Shown piece after piece: positions 15,890 through 25,462 of a stretch of DNA of 53,187 nt. The first letter of the stretch is position 1. Each line of letters opens with the position of its first letter. The translations under genes were made by a program, and so were the position numbers. Source of the stretch: Archaeoglobi archaeon JdFR-42 (GTDB taxonomy: Archaea > Halobacteriota > Archaeoglobi > Archaeoglobales > JdFR-42). Location of the stretch: positions 1 through 53,187 of the forward strand of contig MTND01000025.1 of the NCBI GenBank assembly GCA_002010305.1, written 5' to 3'. Under the pieces are notes generated by a model. The model saw only the letters and a list, made by a program, of their open reading frames with translations. It was not told where the DNA came from and searched no databases.

Positions 15890-16642
15890 ATGGCTACGGT
15901 ACTCAATCTGGAAGGAAAGAAGGAGAAGGAAATTGAGCTTCCTGAAGTGTTTAGGGAAGAATTAAGAGTAGATCTGATAAAAAAGGCCGTTCTTGCCATA
16001 CAATCTCACAGGCGACAGCCATATGGCGTTAGACCTTATGCCGGAATGGACTCTTCAGCTGAAAACTGGGGTCCTGGCCATGGAGTTGCGAGGGTTCCAC
16101 GAATTTCTACAGGTCGTCGAGCTGCCATTGTGCCACAGGCTGTAGGAGGAAGAAGAGCTCATCCGCCGAGAGTGGAAAGAAAATATGCAGAGAAGATCAA
16201 CAAAAAAGAAAAGAGAAAAGCTCTCAGATCTGCCATAGCTGCTACTGCTAGAGCTGATATTGTGGCTGCAAGAGGCCATATTTTCGAGGGAGAACTTCCC
16301 AAAATTGTGGTAGATGAATTTGAGGGTATTTCACGATCTAGAGATATGGTGGAAGTTTTGAATGCTATAGGAGTTTACCAAGACGTGATAAAGGCAAAGA
16401 ACAGTAAACGGGTAAGGGCAGGAAAAGGGAAGATGAGGGGAAGGCGTTACAAAAATAGAAAGAGCCTCCTTATTGTGGTCAAAGAAAATAAAAATGTCAA
16501 TCTTGCTGCAAGGAACTTGTCAGGAGTGGATGTGGTAAAGGTCAAGGACTTAAATGCCGAATTGCTTGCCCCCGGAACCCATCCAGGCAGACTGACCATC
16601 TGGACTGAGGGAGCCATCGTGCATCTGGAGGAATGGCCATGA
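15890..16642 (+). CDS. rpl4: Large-subunit ribosomal protein L4 (uL4)
   Basis: The product has about 250 residues starting MATVLNLEGKKEKEIELPEV. The ATG at 15890 is preferred over one two codons earlier. It has the archaeal L4 loop (QPYGVRPYAGMDSSAENWGP and GVARVPRISTGRRAAIVPQA) that lines the peptide exit tunnel, and a C-terminal Rossmann-like domain ending HLEEWP. The gene overlaps L23 by 4 bases (ATGA). Confidence 0.98.
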   Translation: MATVLNLEGKKEKEIELPEVFREELRVDLIKKAVLAIQSHRRQPYGVRPYAGMDSSAENWGPGHGVARVPRISTGRRAAIVPQAVGGRRAHPPRVERKYAEKINKKEKRKALRSAIAATARADIVAARGHIFEGELPKIVVDEFEGISRSRDMVEVLNAIGVYQDVIKAKNSKRVRAGKGKMRGRRYKNRKSLLIVVKENKNVNLAARNLSGVDVVKVKDLNAELLAPGTHPGRLTIWTEGAIVHLEEWP

Positions 16643-16884
16643 TAATAAAAAGCTTCCTTGTGACTGAAAAGAGTACTGCTCAGCTGACAAGCAATATACT
16701 TCATGCAATAGTGGATATCGGAGCAAGTAAACAGGACATAAAAGAAGAAATGGAGAAACGATTTGGAGTGGAAGTTGTGAAAGTGAGAGTAAGTATAACT
16801 CCGCAGGGTGAAAAAAAAGCATACATCAAATTGAGTGATGAGTATTCAGCAGAAGAGATTCTATCATCCCTCGGAGTGTACTGA
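16639..16884 (+). CDS. rpl23: Large-subunit ribosomal protein L23 (uL23)
   Basis: The 81-residue protein starts MIIKSFLVTEKSTAQL. Conserved parts are the TEK motif near the N-terminus and RFGVEVVKVRVSITPQGEKK, then AYIKLSDEYSAEEI. L23 sits at the exit of the ribosomal tunnel and docks the signal recognition particle and translocon. ATG 16639 overlaps the L4 stop, and L2 follows after 9 bases. Confidence 0.96.
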   Translation: MIIKSFLVTEKSTAQLTSNILHAIVDIGASKQDIKEEMEKRFGVEVVKVRVSITPQGEKKAYIKLSDEYSAEEILSSLGVY

Positions 16885-16893
16885 GGTGGTTGG

Positions 16894-17607
16894 ATGGGAA
16901 AAAGACTGATATCTCAAAACAGAGGAAAAGGAACGCCCACGTATAGGGCACCTTCTCATAAGTACAAGGCAGATCTCAAGCATATTAAGTTTGATGATGA
17001 TCAAATTGTCACCGCAGAAGTAATTGATATCATCCATGATCCTGCTAGAAGTGCCCCTATTGCACAGGTTAAGCTGGATAATGGTGAAGAGAGGCTTATA
17101 CTGATCCCTGAAGGAGTGGCAGTTGGAGATATTATCGAATGTGGAATAGAGGCAGAGATCAGACCGGGCAATACCCTCCCGCTGGCCCACATCCCTGAAG
17201 GAACTCCCGTATGCAATGTAGAGTCCAAGCCCGGTGATGGAGGGAAATTTGCCAGAGCCTCTGGAGTGTATGCAATTTTGATAGCCCATGATGTGGGAAA
17301 AACCCTCCTTCAAATGCCAAGTGGTGAATTGAAGTGGTTCAATCCAAGATGCAGGGCCACAATAGGTGTGGTTGCTGGAGGTGGGAGAACGGATAAACCT
17401 TTCGTGAAAGCTGGTAAGAAATATCACAAAATGAAAGCTAGAGCAGCAAAATATCCGAGAGTAAGGGGTGTGGCCATGAATGTGGTAGATCACCCCTTCG
17501 GAGGGGGAAACCATCAGCATCCCGGAAGGCCAAAAACCGTTGGTAGAGGCGCCCCTCCTGGTAGAAAAGTTGGAAGCATCGCAGCCAGAAAGACGGGTAA
17601 GAGGTGA
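16894..17607 (+). CDS. rpl2: Large-subunit ribosomal protein L2 (uL2)
   Basis: The protein has 237 residues: [20 protein letters not shown], then the OB and SH3 domains. The C-terminal block [20 protein letters not shown] contains the conserved histidine region near the peptidyl transferase centre. It is required for subunit joining. The ribosome site GAGGTGG lies before the ATG. It runs directly into S19 with a short overlap. Confidence 0.98.
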   Translation: MGKRLISQNRGKGTPTYRAPSHKYKADLKHIKFDDDQIVTAEVIDIIHDPARSAPIAQVKLDNGEERLILIPEGVAVGDIIECGIEAEIRPGNTLPLAHIPEGTPVCNVESKPGDGGKFARASGVYAILIAHDVGKTLLQMPSGELKWFNPRCRATIGVVAGGGRTDKPFVKAGKKYHKMKARAAKYPRVRGVAMNVVDHPFGGGNHQHPGRPKTVGRGAPPGRKVGSIAARKTGKR

Positions 17608-17609
17608 TC

Positions 17610-18017
17610 ATGGTGGCCAAAAAAAGAGTTAAGGTTCAGAGAAGGAAGGATTTCCGATATCGTGGGAAGCCTATAGAGGAATTGCAAAAGCTATCCACTG
17701 AGGAGTTGGCCAATCTGTTTCCTTCAAGAATTCGAAGAAAGCTCAAAAGGGGATTGAGAAGTGAAGAAGAGAAATTGCTCAGAGTATTGAGAAAGAAAGG
17801 AACTGCTAGAACACATCTGAGAGATATGATTGTACTTCCTGAGATGATAGGGAAAGTAATCGAGATTCATAATGGGCGGTATTTCGAGAGAGTTGAGATT
17901 AAACCCGAAATGGTGGGTCATTATTTGGGTGAATTTGCGTTGACAAGGAAATTTATCAAACATTCTGGACCGGGTGTTGGTGCTACCAGATCCAGTAAAT
18001 ACGTGCCTCTGAAGTGA
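17610..18017 (+). CDS. rps19: Small-subunit ribosomal protein S19 (uS19)
   Basis: The 135-residue archaeal S19 has the usual N-terminal extension ([20 protein letters not shown], then [12 protein letters not shown]). The conserved core is [20 protein letters not shown], with [20 protein letters not shown] at the C-terminus. It contacts the head of the 30S and the tRNA A site. ATG 17610 is chosen over one at 17604 that overlaps the L2 stop. Confidence 0.97.
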   Translation: MVAKKRVKVQRRKDFRYRGKPIEELQKLSTEELANLFPSRIRRKLKRGLRSEEEKLLRVLRKKGTARTHLRDMIVLPEMIGKVIEIHNGRYFERVEIKPEMVGHYLGEFALTRKFIKHSGPGVGATRSSKYVPLK

Positions 18018-18022
18018 GTGGT

Positions 18023-18484
18023 ATGGCTAAAATAGAATATTCAATTCAACCGGAACCGGAAAGAACTGCTAGGGCAATGGGATATGAGATGGACATATCT
18101 TTCAAGCATGCAGTGGAGATCTGTAGAGCCCTTAAAGGTAAAAAGGTGCCAGAAGCAAAGGAGTATCTGGAAGATGTTATGGCTATGAAGCGAGCAGTAC
18201 CATTCAAGAAATACAAGAGAGATGTAGGGCATAGAAGAGGTCTTAATGGATGGTATGCCGGTAGATACCCTAAAAAGGCTGCCAGAGCTATACTTAAAGT
18301 TATACAGAATGCAGAAGGAAATGCCGAATACAAAGGACTGGATCCAGAAGAGATGGTCATCACACACATACAGGCGAAGAAAGGCCGCGTCATCCAGGGT
18401 ATTATGCCGAGGGCCTATGGAAGAGCTACTCCAAAAAATAATACCTTAACTACAGTTGAACTCGTTATAGAAGAGGTGCGATAA
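18023..18484 (+). CDS. rpl22: Large-subunit ribosomal protein L22 (uL22)
   Basis: The product has about 153 residues from MAKIEYSIQPEPERTARAMG. The beta-hairpin region that lines the tunnel (HIQAKKGRVIQGIMPRAYGR) and the core KAARAILKVIQNAEGNAEYK are conserved. ATG 18023 follows GTG 18014 and is the better start. The stop codon shares one base with the S3 start. Confidence 0.97.
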   Translation: MAKIEYSIQPEPERTARAMGYEMDISFKHAVEICRALKGKKVPEAKEYLEDVMAMKRAVPFKKYKRDVGHRRGLNGWYAGRYPKKAARAILKVIQNAEGNAEYKGLDPEEMVITHIQAKKGRVIQGIMPRAYGRATPKNNTLTTVELVIEEVR

Positions 18485-19266
18485 TGGCTGTGGAGAGAAA
18501 GTTCGTGGAGGACAGCTTGAAAAGAGTTCAGGTGAAAGAGTATCTTGCAAAAGAGCTGGATTCAGCAGGATTTGGTGGAGTTCAGATCAACAGAACCCCC
18601 TTGGGAACTCAGGTAATCGTATATGCGGAGAGACCTGGCTTAATCATTGGTAGAGGAGGAAGGCGAATTAAAAAACTCACGAGAGATCTCGAAGAAGTTT
18701 ATGGGATGGATAATCCTCAAATAGATGTTAGAGAAATTGACAATCCAGATCTGAATCCCCAGCTGATGGCCTCGAATCTTGCCAGAGCCCTTGAGAGGGG
18801 TTGGTATTTTAGAAGGGCTGGACATACAGTCCTCAACAGAATTATGGCTGCTGGTGCTCTCGGGTGCGAGATTATAATCAGTGGAAAGTTAACAGGCCCG
18901 AGATCCAGAACGGAGAAGATGATTGCTGGTAAAATGAAGCATGCCGGGCAGCCAGCAGAGGATATAGTTCTTGAAGGTTATGCAATCGCAATTAAGAAAC
19001 TGGGCGCTCTTGGCGTAAAAGTAAGGATAATCCCGCCTGATGCCGAGTTGCCCGATAGCTTTGAGATAATGGATGTTAAAAAAGAAGAAGAAACTGAAAA
19101 AACAAAGGAAACTGTTGAAACTGTTGAAACTGTTGAACCATCCCAGGAAGATACCGAAAAGGAAAAAGTAGACGAAAAGAAGTCTGTAAAGGCAGAGGCG
19201 GCACAGAAAAAAGAGGTAAAAGAAGAAATATCAGGTGATGAGGATGGCGATACTGAGAGTCAGTGA
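18484..19266 (+). CDS. rps3: Small-subunit ribosomal protein S3 (uS3)
   Basis: The protein has 260 residues. The KH domain carries GLIIGRGGRRIKKLTRDLEE (about 57-76), followed by the S3 C-terminal domain with GPRSRTEKMIAGKMKHAGQP. The last about 60 residues form a low-complexity Glu/Lys/Thr tail with a repeated ETVETVE unit, as in many archaeal S3 proteins. It binds mRNA at the entry channel. The tail-coding DNA overlaps the start of L29. Confidence 0.97.
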   Translation: MAVERKFVEDSLKRVQVKEYLAKELDSAGFGGVQINRTPLGTQVIVYAERPGLIIGRGGRRIKKLTRDLEEVYGMDNPQIDVREIDNPDLNPQLMASNLARALERGWYFRRAGHTVLNRIMAAGALGCEIIISGKLTGPRSRTEKMIAGKMKHAGQPAEDIVLEGYAIAIKKLGALGVKVRIIPPDAELPDSFEIMDVKKEEETEKTKETVETVETVEPSQEDTEKEKVDEKKSVKAEAAQKKEVKEEISGDEDGDTESQ

Positions 19267-19450
19267 GATCCGGAAAATGAAACCGGAAGAAAGGAAGAAA
19301 AAGCTCAAGGAGCTTGAAAATGAGTTGATAGGAGATAGAAGTTTGATACGCTCAGGAGGTGCCCTTGAAAATCCAGGTAAAGTTAGAGAGCTTCGAAGGG
19401 CTATCGCCAGGCTAAAAACCGTTATAGCTGAGGAGAGAGGAGAAAAATGA
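19244..19450 (+). CDS. rpl29: Large-subunit ribosomal protein L29 (uL29)
   Basis: The 68-residue helical protein starts MAILRVSEIRKMKPEERKKK. It has the conserved LKELENELIGDRSLIRSGGA and the ELRRAIARLKTVIAEE C-terminal helix. It sits next to L23 near the tunnel exit. ATG 19244 is preferred; a GTG at 19235 and an ATG at 19238 are also in frame. It overlaps the 3' end of S3 in another frame. Confidence 0.95.
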   Translation: MAILRVSEIRKMKPEERKKKLKELENELIGDRSLIRSGGALENPGKVRELRRAIARLKTVIAEERGEK

Positions 19451-19749
19451 TCACCACAAGGATAAAACCTGAGTATATCGTTGCTCATGAGGTTATTGGT
19501 CTGGATGTGGAAGTAGTGGAAAGCCCAAACAAATACACAAAAGGTATTCGAGGAAAAGTGGTGGATGAAACCCAGAACACCATCGTAGTGAAAACAGAAA
19601 AAGGAGAAAAAAGGATTCAGAAACGAAACAATGTATTTCTTTTTAAATTCCATGGAACTCCTGTGAGGGTTAAAGGAGATCTTATAGCTTTCAGACCTGA
19701 TGATAGAGTAAAAAAAGGGTTACAGATGTTGAAGAGATGGAAAAGGTGA
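19447..19749 (+). CDS. rnp1: RNase P protein component 1 (Rpp29/Pop4)
   Basis: The 100-residue Sm-like barrel protein carries EVIGLDVEVVESPNKYTKGI, GKVVDETQNTIVVKTEKGEK and FLFKFHGTPVRVKGDLIAFR. These match archaeal Rpp29, which with Rpp21 stabilises the specificity domain of RNase P RNA for 5' tRNA maturation. Its place between L29 and S17 is the conserved archaeal position. Many euryarchaea have an eIF1/SUI1 gene just before it; none is present here. Confidence 0.95.
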   Translation: MITTRIKPEYIVAHEVIGLDVEVVESPNKYTKGIRGKVVDETQNTIVVKTEKGEKRIQKRNNVFLFKFHGTPVRVKGDLIAFRPDDRVKKGLQMLKRWKR

Positions 19750-20075
19750 TGAAATTGGCAAGAGATATTGGACTTGACGTGAACCCACCAGAAAATGAGT
19801 GTAACGATAAGAAATGCCCGTTTCATGGCAGTCTGCCAGTGAGAGGTCAGGTTATAGAGGGAATAGTGGTAACATCTTACGAGCAGACTGCTGTGGTGAA
19901 GAGAGAAAAATTGAAAAAGAACCCCAAATATGAGAGATATGAAAGAAAAACTACTAAAATTCACGTTCATAACCCTCCGTGTATAAATGCAATGCCCGGA
20001 GATGTGGTAAAAATAGCAGAATGTCGGCCTCTCAGTAAAACCAAATCCTTTGTAATCGTGGAGAAGGTGAGTTAA
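19749..20075 (+). CDS. rps17: Small-subunit ribosomal protein S17 (uS17)
   Basis: About 108 residues from MKLARDIGLDVNPPENECND, including KKCPFHGSLPVRGQVIEGIV and the OB-fold strand IHVHNPPCINAMPGDVVKIA. The archaeal CPFHG motif is present. ATG 19749 overlaps the Rpp29 stop (TGATG); ATG 19737 is an alternative. It binds 16S rRNA early in assembly. Confidence 0.96.
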   Translation: MKLARDIGLDVNPPENECNDKKCPFHGSLPVRGQVIEGIVVTSYEQTAVVKREKLKKNPKYERYERKTTKIHVHNPPCINAMPGDVVKIAECRPLSKTKSFVIVEKVS

Positions 20076-20474
20076 ATGAAAGCCATCTCATCCAGTATTC
20101 CCAGACCTTTACCTGTGGGTGCACGGTTGGTGTGTGCAGACAACTCAGGAGCAAGGATACTGGAAATAATTGCTGTTAAGGGTTATAAGGGTGTTAAGAG
20201 GAGATATCCTGCTGCTGGAGTAGGAGACATCGTGGTCGTAACGGTGAAAAAAGGCTCTCCAGATATGCGGAAACAGATTCATCATGCTGTAATAATCAGG
20301 CAAAGAAAGGAATTACGAAGACCAGATGGAACGAGAGTGAAATTTGAAGATAATGCAGCAGTAATAACTGATGCAGAAGGAATTCCAAAGGGAAGTGAAA
20401 TAAGGGGACCAGTAGCGAGAGAAGCAGCAGAGCGCTTTATGAAAATTGCATCCATTGCAACCATACTGGTGTGA
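20076..20474 (+). CDS. rpl14: Large-subunit ribosomal protein L14 (uL14)
   Basis: The 132-residue product has [20 protein letters not shown] near the N-terminus and [38 protein letters not shown] and [20 protein letters not shown]. All are classic L14 segments of the five-stranded barrel at the subunit interface. It starts immediately after the S17 stop. Confidence 0.97.
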   Translation: MKAISSSIPRPLPVGARLVCADNSGARILEIIAVKGYKGVKRRYPAAGVGDIVVVTVKKGSPDMRKQIHHAVIIRQRKELRRPDGTRVKFEDNAAVITDAEGIPKGSEIRGPVAREAAERFMKIASIATILV

Positions 20475-20484
20475 GGTGTAAAAA

Positions 20485-20838
20485 ATGGTAAGCAGGCAAC
20501 CAAGAAAACAGAGAAAGAAACTGTATAAAGCTAGGTTGCATGAGAGGCATAAATTCCTGAAAGCAACTTTATCACCGAGCCTTAGAAAAAAATATGGAAA
20601 AAGGGCTGTGAGGGTAGTGAAGGGTGATACGGTAAAAATCCTTAGAGGAAGTCACAAGGGCACTGAAGGAAAAGTTGAAAAAGTAGATATGAAACACCTA
20701 GTAATCCACGTAGAAGGAGTTTCTGTGGCAAAGGCAGATGGGACTGAAGTGCCCAGACCAGTTCACCCATCCAATGTCATGATTACTAAACTGAACTTGG
20801 AAGATAAACATCGACTGGAGATAATCGAAAGGAAATGA
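20485..20838 (+). CDS. rpl24: Large-subunit ribosomal protein L24 (uL24)
   Basis: The 117-residue product has an archaeal N-terminal extension ([20 protein letters not shown]). The KOW motif is [20 protein letters not shown] (about 49-68). The [19 protein letters not shown] segment is conserved. It is an assembly initiator of the 50S subunit. GAGGTGT lies 8 bases before the ATG. Confidence 0.97.
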   Translation: MVSRQPRKQRKKLYKARLHERHKFLKATLSPSLRKKYGKRAVRVVKGDTVKILRGSHKGTEGKVEKVDMKHLVIHVEGVSVAKADGTEVPRPVHPSNVMITKLNLEDKHRLEIIERK

Positions 20839-20849
20839 GGTAGATTCAG

Positions 20850-21539
20850 ATGAGTAAACAGCAAAAAAGGTTATCGGCATCGAAAAGATTGAAGATCCCA
20901 AGAAAAAGCTACACATGGGTAGTTAAGTCGTCTCCTGGACCACACAGAGAAGGTATCCCTCTCCTGGTAGTTCTCAGAGATATTCTGGGATTAGTGGACA
21001 ATGCAAAAGAAAGCAGATATGTGATAGGGGCCGGAAAAATACTGGTAGACGGTGTGCCGAGGAAAAACTACAAATTTCCAGTAGGGCTTTTCGATGTAAT
21101 CTCCATCCCGGATATGGAAGCGAATTTCAGAGTGGTGTTTGATGAAAAAGGCAGGTTCACCACTATTGAAGTGGATGATGCCGATGTAAAGCTTTACAGG
21201 ATAGATAATAAAACCATGGTCAAAGGAGGAAAGATCCAGCTCAATCTATTTGATGGGACCAATATTATTGGAGATAACACTTACAAGGCAAAAGACTCTC
21301 TTCTTTTGAGTATACCTGACAAGAAGATCAAAGAACATCTCAAATATGAAGAAGGCTCTCTTGCAATGATTACAGGTGGAGAGCATGCTGGAGAGGTAGG
21401 TGTTATTAAAAGAATAAAGGTTGTGAGAAGCTCTCATCCAAATCTGGTTGAGATAGAAGGGAAATATGATTTTACCACCATAGAGGATTATGTGTTTGTG
21501 GTGGGGAAAGATAAGCCGGTAATTGATATAGGTGTCTGA
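20850..21539 (+). CDS. rps4e: Small-subunit ribosomal protein S4e
   Basis: The 229-residue protein is specific to archaea and eukaryotes. Domains in order are an N-terminal basic region (QKRLSASKRLKIPRKSYTWV), an S4-like RNA-binding domain (SRYVIGAGKILVDGVPRKNY), the central S4e domain, and a C-terminal KOW motif (GEHAGEVGVIKRIKVVRSSH). It follows L24 with an 11-base gap and has GAGGTAGA upstream. Confidence 0.97.
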   Translation: MSKQQKRLSASKRLKIPRKSYTWVVKSSPGPHREGIPLLVVLRDILGLVDNAKESRYVIGAGKILVDGVPRKNYKFPVGLFDVISIPDMEANFRVVFDEKGRFTTIEVDDADVKLYRIDNKTMVKGGKIQLNLFDGTNIIGDNTYKAKDSLLLSIPDKKIKEHLKYEEGSLAMITGGEHAGEVGVIKRIKVVRSSHPNLVEIEGKYDFTTIEDYVFVVGKDKPVIDIGV

Positions 21540-21540
21540 G

Positions 21541-22041
21541 ATGGACATGAGAGAGCTGTTGATTGACAAAGTAGTTGTAAACATTGGTGTAGGTGAAAGT
21601 GGAGAGAGGCAGAAGAAAGCCATGAAAGTCCTTGAAATGCTTACAGGTAACAGGGCTATTACAACTTATGCAAAGAGAACTAATCAGACATTTGGAATCA
21701 AAAAAGGTGAAGCTATAGGGTGTAAAGTCACTCTCAGAGGAGAGAAAGCAGAGGAATTCCTTAAAAAAGCTTTTGAAGTCATAGAAAAATCTCTTGATAT
21801 TCGGCAGATTGGTGAAGGCTCTCTCTCATTTGGAATAAGAGAACATATAGATTTTCCCGGAGTTGATTATAATCCTGAAATTGGGATTTATGGGATGGAT
21901 GTGAATGTGGTATTCAAGCGCAGAGGGTATAGAGTAAAGGAGCGAAAGAGAGCCCGGGCGAAAATTGGTCCAGCTCATCGTATCACAAAAGAGGATACGG
22001 TAAACCATCTGAAAGAGAAGTTCGGAGTGGTGGTGGAGTAA
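21541..22041 (+). CDS. rpl5: Large-subunit ribosomal protein L5 (uL5)
   Basis: The product has about 166 residues. [20 protein letters not shown] contains the conserved N-terminal [30 protein letters not shown] and [20 protein letters not shown] are typical archaeal L5 segments. L5 binds 5S rRNA and touches the P-site tRNA. A GTG at 21532 overlaps the S4e end; ATG 21541 is the better start. The stop overlaps the S14 start by one base. Confidence 0.97.
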   Translation: MDMRELLIDKVVVNIGVGESGERQKKAMKVLEMLTGNRAITTYAKRTNQTFGIKKGEAIGCKVTLRGEKAEEFLKKAFEVIEKSLDIRQIGEGSLSFGIREHIDFPGVDYNPEIGIYGMDVNVVFKRRGYRVKERKRARAKIGPAHRITKEDTVNHLKEKFGVVVE

Positions 22042-22184
22042 TGGAAAAGAAGTTTGGAAGAGGAGCCAATGAGTGCAGACGGTGTGGTCGGAAAAGAGGA
22101 CTTGTAAGGAAATATGGCTTATATCTTTGTAGACAGTGCTTCAGAGAAATAGCTAAAGATTTGGGCTTTAAAAAATACTGGTGA
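22041..22184 (+). CDS. rps14: Small-subunit ribosomal protein S14 (uS14), zinc-binding
   Basis: A 47-residue gene fills the gap between L5 and S8. It starts [20 protein letters not shown] and ends with KDLGFKKYW. The zinc site is C12xxC15 ... C30xxC33. Size and the GLxRKYGLxxCRQCFRE pattern are those of archaeal S14 (S29e in eukaryotes). Start and stop overlap L5 and S8, showing tight translational coupling. Confidence 0.95.
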   Translation: MEKKFGRGANECRRCGRKRGLVRKYGLYLCRQCFREIAKDLGFKKYW

Positions 22185-22189
22185 TGGTT

Positions 22190-22582
22190 ATGAGCCTTGT
22201 AGATCCCCTTGCAGATGCCATGACAACGCTGAAGAATGCTGAGATGGTAGGGAAAGTAGAATGCACCATTAAACCAGCATCCAAGGTCATAGGCAATGTA
22301 CTGAAAGTTATGAAAGATCATGGATATATTGAAGAATTTGAGTTTATTGATGATAATCGGGCAGGAATATATAGAGTGAAATTGTCTGGTAAGATCAATA
22401 GCTGTGGTGTTATACGACCAAGGTTCTCTGTAAAGAGAACAGAATTTGAAAAGTGGGAGAAGAGGTTTTTGCCTGCTAAAAACTTCGGCATTATAATCGT
22501 CTCGACCACTCAGGGTGTCATGAGTCAACAGGAGGCTCTGGAGCGGAATATTGGCGGAGTACTCCTTGCGTATGTGTATTAA
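22190..22582 (+). CDS. rps8: Small-subunit ribosomal protein S8 (uS8)
   Basis: The 130-residue protein starts [20 protein letters not shown]. It shows [20 protein letters not shown] and the C-terminal [20 protein letters not shown], the S8 signature. It binds helix 21 of 16S rRNA. ATG 22190 is chosen; GTG 22181 and ATG 22184 are in frame but overlap S14. Confidence 0.97.
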   Translation: MSLVDPLADAMTTLKNAEMVGKVECTIKPASKVIGNVLKVMKDHGYIEEFEFIDDNRAGIYRVKLSGKINSCGVIRPRFSVKRTEFEKWEKRFLPAKNFGIIIVSTTQGVMSQQEALERNIGGVLLAYVY

Positions 22583-22614
22583 ATTGAATGAATGTCAGAT
22601 CTGAGGGATTGGAA

Positions 22615-23157
22615 ATGCAAAAAGAAACTCGAGAACATGTCCATGCGATAAAATTGGACATCCCAGAGGGAGTCACAGTGGAAATTAACGAGACAGTTAG
22701 GGTTCAGGGACCCAAAGGGCTCCTTGAGCGGAAGCTGACCTTTCCTGGTGTGAGAATTAAAAAGGATGATGGGGCTGTGGTAGTGTACAGTGATATGAAA
22801 CGGGCCCGACAGAAAGCTATGGTGGGAACCATTGCAGGGCACATAAAGAACATGATCCGGGGAGTTACTGAAGGATTTGAGTACAAGATGAAAGTGGTTT
22901 ATTCTCATTTTCCGATACGGGTTAAAGTCCAGGGTAATGAAGTTGTTATAGAGAATTTCCTGGGTGAAAAGTACCCTAGGAAAGCCAGAATTGTTGGTCA
23001 GACCAAGGTTGAGATAAAGGGAGATCAGTTAATCATATCAGGGGTGAACAAAGAAGATTGTGGTCAGACTGCAGCCAATATTGAGCAGTCCACCAGGGTG
23101 AGAGGATACGACATTAGAGTATTTCAGGATGGGATATATATAGTGGAGAAACCCTGA
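22615..23157 (+). CDS. rpl6: Large-subunit ribosomal protein L6 (uL6)
   Basis: The product has about 180 residues from [20 protein letters not shown]. The [12 protein letters not shown] opening and [40 protein letters not shown] and [15 protein letters not shown] match archaeal L6 with its two repeated domains. An upstream ATG at 22588 would add nine residues not typical of the family. It lies close to the sarcin-ricin loop. Confidence 0.96.
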   Translation: MQKETREHVHAIKLDIPEGVTVEINETVRVQGPKGLLERKLTFPGVRIKKDDGAVVVYSDMKRARQKAMVGTIAGHIKNMIRGVTEGFEYKMKVVYSHFPIRVKVQGNEVVIENFLGEKYPRKARIVGQTKVEIKGDQLIISGVNKEDCGQTAANIEQSTRVRGYDIRVFQDGIYIVEKP

Positions 23158-23167
23158 GGGATGAAAA

Positions 23168-23839
23168 ATGGAACTGACAGATATTAAAGGAGTAGGGAAA
23201 AAAACGGCTGAGAAGCTTGTAGAAGCAGGCTTCACAACAGTTGATGATTTGAAAAAAGCTTCAGTAGAAGATCTTGTGGCTGTTGAAGGTATCGGGGAGA
23301 AACTGGCCCATAAAATCAAGGAAGAAGTGGAGAGACTGGTGGAAGAACCAGTTGAGGAAGTGGAACTGGAAGATGCAGTGGTGGAAGAAGAAGAGATTGA
23401 AGAAGAGATTGAGGAAGAAAAGAAAGAACGTGTAAAGGTTATCCCATCACTGACAGAGGAAGAGAAAAGGCTCCTGAATGTTCGAAAAGCACAGAAATCC
23501 CGGAAACCCTATTTCAGGAGGCATGATGCTCATAAGAAAAAAAGGCTTGATGATAACTGGAGACGACCAAGAGGCCGCCATAGCAAGCTCAGAAAGAAAA
23601 TCAAAGGTAAAGGGGCTGTTGTGTGTATAGGATACGCGTCTCCTTCCTTGGTGAGAGGATATCACCCCTCAGGATTTATTGAAAAACTTGTTCACACTCC
23701 TAAAGAAATAGAAAACCTCGATCCAAGTAAACATGCCATCCGTATTGGAAGGACTGTTGGTTTGAAAAAACGACTTGAAATAGAGGCTGTTGCAGAAGAG
23801 AAGGGATTCAGAGTATTGAATCCAGCAAAGGTGGGTTAA
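23168..23839 (+). CDS. rpl32e: Ribosomal protein L32e with N-terminal helix-hairpin-helix extension
   Basis: The protein has 223 residues. Residues 1-60 form a double helix-hairpin-helix (LTDIKGVGKKTAEKLVEAGF and DLVAVEGIGEKLAHKIKEEV). Residues about 60-90 are an acidic linker rich in Glu. The L32e core starts at about 95 (TEEEKRLLNVRKAQKSRKPY, WRRPRGRHSKLRKK, GYHPSGFIEKLVH). Such extensions are known in halophilic and methanosarcinal archaea. The hairpins probably bind RNA. Archaea and eukaryotes only. Confidence 0.95.
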   Translation: MELTDIKGVGKKTAEKLVEAGFTTVDDLKKASVEDLVAVEGIGEKLAHKIKEEVERLVEEPVEEVELEDAVVEEEEIEEEIEEEKKERVKVIPSLTEEEKRLLNVRKAQKSRKPYFRRHDAHKKKRLDDNWRRPRGRHSKLRKKIKGKGAVVCIGYASPSLVRGYHPSGFIEKLVHTPKEIENLDPSKHAIRIGRTVGLKKRLEIEAVAEEKGFRVLNPAKVG

Positions 23840-24286
23840 ATGAACCTCAGATTGCAGAAAAAAATCGCTGCTCAGGTATTGCAAGTTGGAAAAGGAAGGG
23901 TCTGGATAGATCCAGCTGCGATAGAAGATGTGGCCAATGCCATAACAAAAGATGATATCAGGGAACTGATTCAATCAGGAGTGATAAAGAGAAAGCCTGT
24001 AAAAGGTACTAGTAGGGTACGGGCACGGGTTCGTTATTTGAAGAAAAAGGCTGGCAGAAGAAGAGGCCATGGAAGCAGAAAAGGCCGGGCTGGAGCACGA
24101 GAAGGACGAAAAGAACATTGGATGAAGCGAATCAGAGCTCTCAGAAGACGGTTGAGAGAGCTGAAAGAGAGTGGAGAGATAGACAGACAGACTTATAGAA
24201 TGCTGTACCGAAAAGCGAAAGGCGGAGAATTCAGAAATGTGGCCCATTTGGAAGCATATATTGAAGCTCATGGATATAAGAGGTGA
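23840..24286 (+). CDS. rpl19e: Ribosomal protein L19e
   Basis: The 148-residue product starts [20 protein letters not shown], continues [20 protein letters not shown], and has a very basic middle ([20 protein letters not shown]) and a long C-terminal helix with [20 protein letters not shown]. It follows L32e directly and overlaps the L18 region. Archaea and eukaryotes only. Confidence 0.97.
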   Translation: MNLRLQKKIAAQVLQVGKGRVWIDPAAIEDVANAITKDDIRELIQSGVIKRKPVKGTSRVRARVRYLKKKAGRRRGHGSRKGRAGAREGRKEHWMKRIRALRRRLRELKESGEIDRQTYRMLYRKAKGGEFRNVAHLEAYIEAHGYKR

Positions 24287-24291
24287 AGAGG

Positions 24292-24852
24292 ATGGCTAAA
24301 GGTCCAAGATACAAAGTGCCTTACAGAAGAAGAAGAGAAGGAAAGACAGATTACAGGAAGAGGTTGAAGTTACTCAAATCCAGAAAACCTCGAGTTGTTG
24401 TTCGAATAACCAATACCAGAGTTATTGCTCAGCTTATTGAGTATGACCCCGATGGTGATAAAGTAGAGGTGATGATAACATCAGAGCACCTGAGAAAAGA
24501 AGGATATATGGGCAATCTAAATAACACTCCTGCATGTTACCTGACCGGCATCCTTTTTGGGAAAAAATGTATTGAAAAGGGCTATGAAGAAGGTATTTTT
24601 GACATAGGTTTGAGAACTCCTACAAGAGGTTCTAGAGTGTTTGCATTTCTTAAAGGCGTGGTTGAATCTGGATTTGAGATTCCTCATGATTCAGAGGTAT
24701 TTCCTGATGAATATAGACTTACCGGTAAGCATATAGTTGATTATTATGAAAGCAGTAAGGATAGATTTACACAGGCAGAGAAACTCGGATTTAATCCTTC
24801 AAATTACCCATCTCATGTTGATGAGATAAAGGCGAAGATACTGGGGAGATAG
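24292..24852 (+). CDS. rpl18: Large-subunit ribosomal protein L18 (uL18)
   Basis: About 186 residues from [20 protein letters not shown]. The archaeal L18/L5-like fold is clear from [20 protein letters not shown], the [19 protein letters not shown] strand and [20 protein letters not shown]. It binds 5S rRNA together with L5. ATG 24292 is preferred to 24283, which overlaps L19e. Confidence 0.97.
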   Translation: MAKGPRYKVPYRRRREGKTDYRKRLKLLKSRKPRVVVRITNTRVIAQLIEYDPDGDKVEVMITSEHLRKEGYMGNLNNTPACYLTGILFGKKCIEKGYEEGIFDIGLRTPTRGSRVFAFLKGVVESGFEIPHDSEVFPDEYRLTGKHIVDYYESSKDRFTQAEKLGFNPSNYPSHVDEIKAKILGR

Positions 24853-24853
24853 T

Positions 24854-25462
24854 ATGGTCACGAGTGTAGAAGAATGGGAGCCTAAAACCAGACTTGGGAG
24901 ACTTGTGGTAGACGGGCAAATAACTTCCATGGATGAAGTTATAGCATCTGGACTACCACTTAAGGAGCCACAAATAGTGGATGTCCTATTGCCCGATCTG
25001 GAAGATGAGGTGTTGGATATCAATATGGTTCAGAGAATGACTGATTCTGGGCGAAGAGTTAAGTTCAGAACCACAGTCGTGGTGGGAGATAGAAATGGCT
25101 TTGTAGGTGTTGGATTGGGCAAAGATACTCAAGTAGGTCCGGCCATTCGAAAAGGAATTATTGACGCCAAGCTTAACATCTTCAAAGTGAAAAGGGGATG
25201 TGGGAGCTGGGAATGTGGATGTGGCAATCCACATTCTGTGCCTTTCCGGGCATACGGTGAATCCGGGAGTGTAAAGGTAACTTTATATCCAGCCCCTAAA
25301 GGTCTTGGTCTTGTCGCCGGAGAAGTGGCTAAAAAGGTTCTTGAACTGGCAGGAATTCGGGATGTATGGACCTTTACCAAAGGTAACACGAGAACCACAA
25401 TGAATTTTGCCAGAGCAACCTTCGAGGCCCTCAAGGCAACCATGTATACGAAGGTGAGGTAA
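24854..25462 (+). CDS. rps5: Small-subunit ribosomal protein S5 (uS5)
   Basis: The protein has 202 residues. The S5 double-strand-binding-like domain ([20 protein letters not shown]) is followed by [20 protein letters not shown], and the C-terminal ribosomal S5 fold carries [20 protein letters not shown]-like sequence and [19 protein letters not shown]. The CGSWECGCG insertion is a feature of archaeal/eukaryotic S5. It lies one base past the L18 stop. Confidence 0.97.
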   Translation: MVTSVEEWEPKTRLGRLVVDGQITSMDEVIASGLPLKEPQIVDVLLPDLEDEVLDINMVQRMTDSGRRVKFRTTVVVGDRNGFVGVGLGKDTQVGPAIRKGIIDAKLNIFKVKRGCGSWECGCGNPHSVPFRAYGESGSVKVTLYPAPKGLGLVAGEVAKKVLELAGIRDVWTFTKGNTRTTMNFARATFEALKATMYTKVR